NCBI RefSeq assembly: GCF_900111005.1
Contig: NZ_FOFV01000013.1
Coordinates: forward strand, 204,008-268,007
Reading direction: 5' to 3'
DNA length: 64,000 nucleotides
DNA from: Lentzea albida
Lineage (GTDB): Bacteria; Actinomycetota; Actinomycetes; Mycobacteriales; Pseudonocardiaceae
The translations under genes and the position numbers were made by a program. Shown piece after piece: positions 58,697 through 64,000 of this stretch (its first letter is position 1; each line of letters starts with the position of its first letter). Below the pieces are notes generated by a model, which worked only from the letters and a program-made list of their open reading frames with translations, did not search any database and had not been told where the DNA came from.

Positions 58697-59929
58697 TCAG
58701 GACAGCCAGTCCGGGCGCAACGGCATGTGCGACGTCGTCCCGTCCAGCTTCACCCCGAGGATCTGGTGCAGCTGGATGTTGTTGCGGTCGAACCCGAGCC
58801 GCGAGGCCGCCAGGTACAGCCTCCACACCCGAGCGCGTGCCTCCCCGACCTCCTCCACGGCCTCGTCCCAGTGGGCCTCGAGGTTGCGGCCCCACGCTGC
58901 CAGGGTCAGGGCGTAGTGCTCGCGGATGTTCTCCTCGTGCCGCACCTCGAACCCGGCGTCGTGCATCTGCGAGACGAGGTGTCCCGGCCCGACCAGTTCG
59001 CCGTCCGGGAACACGTACCGGTTGATGAACGGGCCGGACAGCGCCTTCTGCTTGTTGTCCGGCCGGGTGATGCAGTGGTTCAGCAGCCGGCCGCCGGGCT
59101 TGAGCTTGCGGTACAGCGACGAGAAGTACGCCGGGAGCTGCGCCTTGCCGATGTGCTCGGTGAGGCCGATGGACGACACCGCGTCGAAGCCCGTCTCCCG
59201 CACGTCGCGGTAGTCGAGGTGGCGCACCTCGGCGAGGTCCGAGAGCCCGGCCTCGACGATGGCCTTCTGCGCGTACTCGGCCTGGTTGCGCGACAACGTG
59301 ACGCCGATGGCCCGCACGCCGTACTCGCGGGCGGCGTGCATGACCATGCCACCCCAGCCGCAGCCGACGTCCAGCAGCTTCATGCCGGACTTCAGCCCCA
59401 GCTTGCGGGCGACGAGGTCGTGCTTCTCGAACTGGGCTTCCTCCAAAGTGGACTCCGCCGTCGGGTACACCGCACAGGTGTAGGCCATCGACGGGCCGAG
59501 GACCCATTCGTAGAACTGGTTCGAGACGTCGTAGTGGTGGGCGATCGCCTGCGAGTCGCGGGCCTTCGAGTGCCGCAGGCCGTGCAGTCGCGTCTCCTGC
59601 GGCGGAGGGACGACCTTGTGCGCCAGGCGGATCCGGCCGAGGAACCGGAGCAGCTCGACCCGTTGCAGCACGGGCAGTGCGCGCAGGGAGAAGTCGGAGA
59701 GCTGGGAGAGACCGGCGTGCACGTCGCCGAGTATCTCGAGATGACCGGTCACGTAGGCACGGGCGAGCCCGAGCTCGCCCGGCGCGGAAGCCAGGTAGGA
59801 CAGGGCTTCCGGGGTCCTGATGTCGATCGAGACCGGAGCGGAGTCAGGCCCGGCGGCACTGCCGTCGTAGGCCTTGAAGTTGACGTCGTTGCCACCCGTG
59901 ATGCGCTGGAAAATGGAGGCCAACCGCAT
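58697..59929 (-). CDS. tmsB: SAM-dependent fatty-acid methyltransferase (cyclopropane-synthase family, tmsB/bfaB/UfaA1-like)
   Basis: A 410-residue enzyme: SAM motif LLDVGCGWGGM, then SRNQAEYAQ, SSIGLTEHIG and PAYFSSLYRKLKPGGRLLNHCIT, as in cyclopropane fatty acid synthases (UfaA1). Its partner upstream is a FAD-binding oxidoreductase with no gap (stop TGA directly before ATG). This two-gene order is that of the 10-methyl-stearic (tuberculostearic) acid pathway: the methyltransferase adds a methylene to oleoyl phospholipid and the reductase saturates it. Acts on membrane phospholipids. Confidence 0.85.
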   Translation of the reverse strand: MRLASIFQRITGGNDVNFKAYDGSAAGPDSAPVSIDIRTPEALSYLASAPGELGLARAYVTGHLEILGDVHAGLSQLSDFSLRALPVLQRVELLRFLGRIRLAHKVVPPPQETRLHGLRHSKARDSQAIAHHYDVSNQFYEWVLGPSMAYTCAVYPTAESTLEEAQFEKHDLVARKLGLKSGMKLLDVGCGWGGMVMHAAREYGVRAIGVTLSRNQAEYAQKAIVEAGLSDLAEVRHLDYRDVRETGFDAVSSIGLTEHIGKAQLPAYFSSLYRKLKPGGRLLNHCITRPDNKQKALSGPFINRYVFPDGELVGPGHLVSQMHDAGFEVRHEENIREHYALTLAAWGRNLEAHWDEAVEEVGEARARVWRLYLAASRLGFDRNNIQLHQILGVKLDGTTSHMPLRPDWLS

Positions 59930-61237
59930 TCATCGTCCCCTGACACACTTGGCGTACAGATCAGGCAGGCGGTTCGTCTGGTCGTACCGGGCCTTCACGG
60001 ACCGGTAGTGCGAACCGTTGTAGTGCCGCCAGAACTCGTCCTCGGTGTAGTACGAGTCCGAGTACAGCGACTTGTGGCCGCCCAGCCGCGCCACCTCGCG
60101 CTCGATCAGCCGGTTGCGGTCACCCATCTTCTCCCCCGGCCGGACCGGGACCTCCGACCAGAAGCCGACGTTCACGTACAACGTGTCCGCGTCCATCGGG
60201 TACAGCGGCCAGCCCGTGGTGTCCCGCAGGCGGACCGGGCAGAGCCAGACCGGCGCGATGCCGATCTCCCGGTCGAAGAAGTCGAGGAAGTCGGCGAGGC
60301 CGGCGACCGGGATCTCCACGTCCTGGATCACCGGTTCGACGTCCACGCGCGGCCTCAACCGCCGGTGCTTCGCGACCAAACGCCGGTACACGTCCGAACG
60401 CAGGTAGCGCTTCGGCCACAGGCGGCGGACGACCGGGTTCTGCGCGCCGAACGCCCGCGAGCACCAGAACCAGTCGGTGTCCCAGCGCCACAGGTAGTCG
60501 TGGATCGTGAGGTGGTCCGTGCGGCGCTTCTGGATGGACCGGTAGTAGATGTCGTTGCCGGTGTAGTCCGACGTGTAGGGCGCGATGTCGACGTAGTGCC
60601 CCAGCGTCAGGTACATCTCACCCCGCGAGAAGACCGTGCCGTCGACGAAGTCCGCCGACCCGTCCTCGCAGACCTCCTCGATGACGGCGGCGCACTCCTC
60701 GAAGGATCCGAACGGGACGTGCCGCAGCCGGACGTACTGGCGCACCGGCTCCAGCTCGATCTCCAGTCGCAGCGCGTACCCGAGCGTGCCGTAGGAGTTG
60801 GGGAACGCGCGGAACAGGTCGTCGTCCGGCTTGGCGACGACGACCTCGCCGTCGCCGGTGAGGATCTCCAGCTCCCGCACGGACTCGTGCGGCAGTCCGT
60901 TGCGGAAGGACGTGGACTCGATGCCGAGCCCTGCCACCGCACCGCCGAGGGTGATGGTCTTGAGCTGCGGCACCACCAACGGCATGAGGCCGTGGGGAAG
61001 TGTCGCGGCGACGAGGTTCTCGTAGGTGGTCATGCCCTGCACCTGTGCGGTGCGTCCGACCGGGTCCACGGAGAGGACCTGGTCGAACCTGCCGACGTCG
61101 AGCCCGCCCGTCTGGTCCGCCCGGAAGCGGAAGAGGTTCGACGTCTTCTTCGCGAGCCGCACCGGCGCACCTTCGCGCATCGCGGCGTACTGCGCGCTCA
61201 GCGCAGCCACGGCCGAGTTGTGCCCATGGTCACTCAC
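59930..61237 (-). CDS. tmsA: FAD-binding oxidoreductase, 10-methylene fatty-acid reductase-like (tmsA/bfaA-like)
   Basis: A 435-residue protein of the FAD-linked oxidase (PCMH) family: VRLAKKTSNLFR near the N terminus, RTAQVQGMTTYENLVAA, then the FAD-binding LKTITLGGAVAGLGIESTSFRNG (split in the text), and GTLGYALRLEIELEP. Mycobacterial Rv0449c/BfaA has this form. It pairs with the adjacent methyltransferase for methyl-branched fatty acid synthesis. GTG 61237 is used; a longer start to 61312 is possible but lacks family likeness. Transcribed first in the pair. Confidence 0.82.
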   Translation of the reverse strand: MSDHGHNSAVAALSAQYAAMREGAPVRLAKKTSNLFRFRADQTGGLDVGRFDQVLSVDPVGRTAQVQGMTTYENLVAATLPHGLMPLVVPQLKTITLGGAVAGLGIESTSFRNGLPHESVRELEILTGDGEVVVAKPDDDLFRAFPNSYGTLGYALRLEIELEPVRQYVRLRHVPFGSFEECAAVIEEVCEDGSADFVDGTVFSRGEMYLTLGHYVDIAPYTSDYTGNDIYYRSIQKRRTDHLTIHDYLWRWDTDWFWCSRAFGAQNPVVRRLWPKRYLRSDVYRRLVAKHRRLRPRVDVEPVIQDVEIPVAGLADFLDFFDREIGIAPVWLCPVRLRDTTGWPLYPMDADTLYVNVGFWSEVPVRPGEKMGDRNRLIEREVARLGGHKSLYSDSYYTEDEFWRHYNGSHYRSVKARYDQTNRLPDLYAKCVRGR

Positions 61238-61322
61238 AAGAACGACGTTATTCCTCGTCACCGCCGTTGTCGCGCCCAAAAGCCCGAATGGGCGAGCGAT
61301 CTTCTGCCGCACCCTGCCGAAA

Positions 61323-61341
61323 GTTACTTGCGAGTAGTAAC
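61323..61341 (+). promoter_or_regulatory. GTTACT-N7-AGTAAC inverted repeat upstream of the acyl-CoA dehydrogenase
   Basis: GTTACT (61323-61328) and AGTAAC (61336-61341) lie 9 nt before the ATG at 61351, with AGTA also at 61333. Motifs of TTACT/AGTAA type are common operators of TetR-family regulators of acyl-CoA dehydrogenase genes in actinomycetes. It lies in the divergent space between tmsA and the dehydrogenase. Confidence 0.5.
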
Positions 61342-61350
61342 GTGCGGGGC

Positions 61351-62886
61351 ATGGCTACGCACGAGGTGACCAACCAGGTCCCGCCACTGAGCGGTCACGA
61401 CGTCGCGGACGACCCCGCCCTGCTCAGCTGGGTCGACGACAGTGAGTTGCACTCCCTCGGCAGGCTCGCCGGGAGCCACGAGTGGCAGGAGCACGGCCGC
61501 CTCGCAAACGCTTTCCCGCCGGTGCTGCACACGCACGACCGGTATGGGAACCGGATCGACGAGGTCGAGTTCCACCCTGCCTGGCACCACCTGATGGACG
61601 TTGCCGTTACGCACGGTTTGCACGCCTATGTCGACGGTGCGCATTTGCAGCGCGCCGCCAGGTTCTACGTGTGGTCCCAGGTCGAGGCCGGCCACGGATG
61701 CCCGATTTCGATGACTTACGCGTCGGTGCCCGCTTTGCGCGTCGCGCCGGAACTGGCCGGAAGTTACGAACCTCTTCTCACTGCTCGGAACTACGACTTC
61801 GGGCTGCGCGCGCCACTGTCCAAGAGCGGCCTGATCGCCGGCATGTCGATGACCGAGAAGCAGGGCGGTTCGGACGTCCGCGCGAACACGACGGTCGCCA
61901 GGCCGGTCGCCGACGGGTACGTGCTCACCGGCCACAAGTGGTTCACGTCGGCGCCGATGTCGGACGTGTTCCTGACCCTCGCGCAGGCCCCCGGCGGACT
62001 GACGTGCTTCCTGGTGCCGAGAGTCCTGCCGGACGGCACGCGCAACCGGTTCTTCCTGCAGCGCCTGAAGGACAAGCTCGGCAACAAGTCGAACGCGTCC
62101 GCCGAGATCGAGTACGACGAGGCGTTCGCCCACCGCGTCGGCGACGAGGGCCGCGGCGTCCGGACCATCATCGAGATGGTCAACATGACCCGCCTCGACT
62201 GCATCCTCGGCACGGCCGCGGGCATGCGGCTCGGGCTGCGGCAGGCCGCCCACCACGCCGCGCACCGCAAGGCGTTCGGCAGCTACCTGGTCGACCAGCC
62301 CGCCATGCGCAACGTGCTGGCGGACCTCGCGATCGAGTCCGAGGCGGCCACCACCAGCGCGATGTGGCTGGCCGAGCACCGGCCCCGGCTCGGCCTGGCG
62401 GTCACCAAGTACTGGGTCTGCAAGCGCGGCCCGGCGCACGCCGCCGAGGCGTTGGAGTGCCTGGGCGGCAACGGGTACATCGAGGACAGCGGCATGCCGA
62501 GGCTGTTCCGGGAGTCGCCGTTGATGTCGATCTGGGAGGGGTCGGGCAACGTCGCCGCGCTGGACGTGCTGCGCGCGATGAAGAAGGAACCCGAGTCGGT
62601 GCAGGAGTTCCTCTCCGTCGTCACCGGGGTCGACCGGCGCGTCGACAAGGCCCTGAACGAGCTCGGCACCGCGCTGTCCGATGTGGACGAGTCGCAGGCG
62701 CGCCGGGTCGTCGAGAAGATGGCGCTGGTCCTGCAGGGTGCCCTGCTGGTGAAACACGGGCACCCCGCGGTGGCGGACGCGTTCCTCGCGTCACGGCTCG
62801 GCGGGGACTGGGGAGTCGCGTTCGGCACGCTCCCCAGGTCCACCGACTTCGCCTCGATCATCGACCGGGCCGTTCCGAAGGTCTAG
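61351..62886 (+). CDS. acyl-CoA dehydrogenase family protein, AidB-like
   Basis: A 511-residue flavoprotein. N-terminal domain (AFPPVLHTHDRYGNRIDEVEF, ARFYVWSQVEAGHGCPISMT) is that of AidB/DNA-alkylation-response ACADs; then MSMTEKQGGSDVRANTT (FAD/substrate loop), YVLTGHKWFTSAPMSD, and ALECLGGNGYIEDSGMPRLFRESPLMSIWEGSGNV. E. coli AidB protects DNA against alkylating agents and is not a classical fatty-acid enzyme. Two alkylation-repair-type proteins (this and AlkA) lie in the window but 48 kb apart. Its TAG stop is in the CTAG target of the IS element. Confidence 0.88.
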   Translation: MATHEVTNQVPPLSGHDVADDPALLSWVDDSELHSLGRLAGSHEWQEHGRLANAFPPVLHTHDRYGNRIDEVEFHPAWHHLMDVAVTHGLHAYVDGAHLQRAARFYVWSQVEAGHGCPISMTYASVPALRVAPELAGSYEPLLTARNYDFGLRAPLSKSGLIAGMSMTEKQGGSDVRANTTVARPVADGYVLTGHKWFTSAPMSDVFLTLAQAPGGLTCFLVPRVLPDGTRNRFFLQRLKDKLGNKSNASAEIEYDEAFAHRVGDEGRGVRTIIEMVNMTRLDCILGTAAGMRLGLRQAAHHAAHRKAFGSYLVDQPAMRNVLADLAIESEAATTSAMWLAEHRPRLGLAVTKYWVCKRGPAHAAEALECLGGNGYIEDSGMPRLFRESPLMSIWEGSGNVAALDVLRAMKKEPESVQEFLSVVTGVDRRVDKALNELGTALSDVDESQARRVVEKMALVLQGALLVKHGHPAVADAFLASRLGGDWGVAFGTLPRSTDFASIIDRAVPKV

Positions 62887-62910
62887 GTGTGATGTCCAGG
62901 GACGTTGTTC
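62887..62910 (+). repeat. left terminal inverted repeat of the IS481 element
   Basis: 24 bp; differs from the right repeat at three positions. Directly preceded by the CTAG target copy at 62883-62886. Confidence 0.9.
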
Positions 62911-62940
62911 CGGATGTGATGGCCTGTCGTGAAGACAGGT

Positions 62941-63000
62941 GAAGGCCTCCGGGTGTGAAGTGGAACTGCTGAGGAACCGCTTCACGGCCTGGAGGCCTTC
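62941..63000 (+). promoter_or_regulatory. hairpin hiding the transposase ribosome site
   Basis: GAAGGCCTCC (62941-62950) pairs perfectly with GGAGGCCTTC (62991-63000); GTGAAG (62955-62960) also pairs with CTTCAC (62980-62985). The right arm includes GGAGG, 5 nt before the GTG at 63001, so the ribosome site is closed in any long transcript that enters from the neighbouring gene. A second hairpin, CCTGTC/GACAGG, lies at 62923-62939. This resembles the fold-back inhibition known in IS10 and IS50. Confidence 0.65.
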
Positions 63001-63999
63001 GTGTCCCACCCTAACGCGACGCTGACCCCACGCACCCGGTTACGACTGGCACGTCTGATCGTCGAACAGAACTGGCGCCCGGCCGAGGCGGCGAAGATGT
63101 TCATGGTCGCCGAGAGAACCGCCCGGAAATGGGCCCAGCGCTACCGCGACGAAGGCCCGGCGGGCATGACCGACCGGAGTTCCCGCCCGCACCACAGCCC
63201 GGCCCGCACCACCGAACCTGTCGTGCGGCGAATCGTGACCCTGCGATGGAGGCATCGGCTGGGACCGGTCCAGATCGCGGGCCAGCCCGGAATCGCGGCC
63301 TCGACCGTGCACGCCGTCCTGGTCCGCTGCCGAATCAACCGCCTGTCCCACATCGACCGCGTCACCGCCGAACCGTTACGCCGCTACGAACACCCGCATC
63401 CCGGTTCGCTGATCCACGTCGACGTCACCAAGTTCGGCAACATCCCCGACGGCGGCGGACACCGCTTCGTCGGCCGCCAGCAAGGCAAACGCAACCGCGA
63501 GGCCACCGCCACCCGCACCGGCCGGCGCCACGCCCACTACCGGCCCGCCGTCGGCACCGCGGTCCTGCACACCGTGATCGACGACCACTCCCGCGTCGCC
63601 TACGCCGAAATCCACACCGACGAAACCGCGGCCACGGCCATCGCGGTCCTAAGACGAGCCGTCGCCTGGTTCACCGACCGCGGAGTGACCGTCGAGCGAG
63701 TCCTGTCCGACAACGGCGCCTGCTACAAGTCCCACGCCTGGCGAGACGCCTGCACCGAACTCGGCATCCGGCACAAACGCACGCGTCCTTACCGGCCCCA
63801 GACCAACGGCAAGATCGAACGCTTCCACCGCACACTCGCCGACGGCTGGGCCTACGCACGCCACTACACCTCAGAAACCCAACGCCGAACCGCCCTACCC
63901 GGCTGGATCCATTTCTACAATCACCACCGAGCCCACTCCGCCCCCGCAGGCCAGCCACCCATCACCCGGCTGACCAACCTCCCCGGACATCACACCTAG
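63001..63999 (+). CDS. IS481-family transposase
   Basis: A 332-residue DDE recombinase. N-terminal HTH (LARLIVEQNWRPAEAAKMFM, AERTARKWAQRYRDEG), then a catalytic RNaseH-like domain with Asp in LIHVDVTKFG, Asp in VLSDNGACYKS and Glu in RPQTNGKIERFHRTL. GTG 63001 is preceded by GGAGG. The stop TAG (63997-63999) comes from the target duplication, so the element depends on its target for its stop codon. Intact, so potentially active. Confidence 0.95.
   Translation: MSHPNATLTPRTRLRLARLIVEQNWRPAEAAKMFMVAERTARKWAQRYRDEGPAGMTDRSSRPHHSPARTTEPVVRRIVTLRWRHRLGPVQIAGQPGIAASTVHAVLVRCRINRLSHIDRVTAEPLRRYEHPHPGSLIHVDVTKFGNIPDGGGHRFVGRQQGKRNREATATRTGRRHAHYRPAVGTAVLHTVIDDHSRVAYAEIHTDETAATAIAVLRRAVAWFTDRGVTVERVLSDNGACYKSHAWRDACTELGIRHKRTRPYRPQTNGKIERFHRTLADGWAYARHYTSETQRRTALPGWIHFYNHHRAHSAPAGQPPITRLTNLPGHHT
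63972..63995 (-). repeat. right terminal inverted repeat of the IS481 element
   Basis: Reversed it begins GTGTGATGTCCGGGGAGGTT. Followed by CTAG at 63996-63999, the second target copy, and the end of the window. Confidence 0.9.
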
Positions 64000-64000
64000 G

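Larger units (their letters stand above)
62887..63995 (+). mobile_element. IS481-family insertion sequence, complete, in a CTAG target
   Basis: A 1109-bp element with 24-bp terminal inverted repeats: left GTGTGATGTCCAGGGACGTT (62887-), right end reversed GTGTGATGTCCGGGGAGGTT (63995-), 21 of 24 positions matching. Both sides carry CTAG (62883-62886 and 63996-63999), the duplicated target preferred by IS481 elements (NCTAGN). One transposase gene fills it. The left CTAG includes the stop codon of the acyl-CoA dehydrogenase, which stays intact; the right CTAG provides the stop codon of the transposase. Confidence 0.92.

Overview
The window is high-GC DNA with GTG starts, GGAGG-type ribosome sites and many secreted hydrolases. 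It fits an actinomycete chromosome, most likely order Pseudonocardiales (Lentzea/Saccharothrix-like); that assignment is inference from gene content. No rRNA, tRNA or CRISPR array was seen. It looks like a chromosomal arm: mostly short independent operons, many regulators, one intact insertion sequence at the right edge.

Layout. 0-9 kb: end of a TPR protein, three secreted cysteine-containing proteins, a DUF2306 membrane protein, a secreted cyclophilin, cobF, a TetR/SDR divergent pair with four operator-like sites, a helix-turn-helix regulator and a secreted tripeptidyl-peptidase-like hydrolase. 9.3-13.3 kb: PP2C phosphatase, HTH-N6 adenine methylase, Ser/Thr kinase and AlkA. 13.3-18.4 kb: a NarL-type response regulator, a zinc-finger/STAND/LuxR regulator, a HAD protein lacking its nucleophile and an XRE regulator broken by an in-frame TGA. 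18.5-24 kb: chitinase under DasR-like sites, two tandem serine hydrolases, an M14 carboxypeptidase and a 36-residue ORF. 24-30 kb: RecD2, a two-component system and a DUF4153 protein. 30-35 kb: a Pls/PosA-type synthetase translationally coupled to an M1 metallopeptidase. 35-39 kb: a coupled four-gene operon (J-domain pseudokinase, vWA protein, adenylosuccinate-synthetase-like enzyme, NUDIX regulator-like protein) behind a perfect 25-bp operator-like palindrome. 39-44 kb: an MscS channel, a lipoprotein that looks like a free-standing subtilase propeptide, and a large subtilase whose own propeptide it resembles. 44-48 kb: PH-like membrane protein, STAND/TPR NTPase, coiled-coil protein, DUF6098. 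48-54 kb: flavin enzymes (FAD dehydrogenase, FMN reductase, flavin reductase, FAD/NAD(P)-binding protein, LLM oxygenase) and a GNAT enzyme. 54-58.7 kb: degenerate GGDEF/EAL protein, PDZ-less HtrA-type protease, and a DUF4143 ATPase behind four exact 23-bp-spaced repeats. 58.7-64 kb: a 10-methyl fatty acid (tmsAB/bfaAB-like) gene pair, an AidB-like acyl-CoA dehydrogenase and an IS481-family element in a CTAG target.

The most interesting parts are the J-pseudokinase/vWA/AdSS-like/NUDIX operon, the Pls-like synthetase with its partner peptidase, the propeptide-like lipoprotein beside its putative protease, the PP2C/methylase/kinase group, and several unreported-looking operator arrays. Gene starts were chosen by ribosome site, signal peptide and family start; several genes (methylase, J-pseudokinase, STAND NTPase, DUF4143 ATPase) appear to be leaderless.
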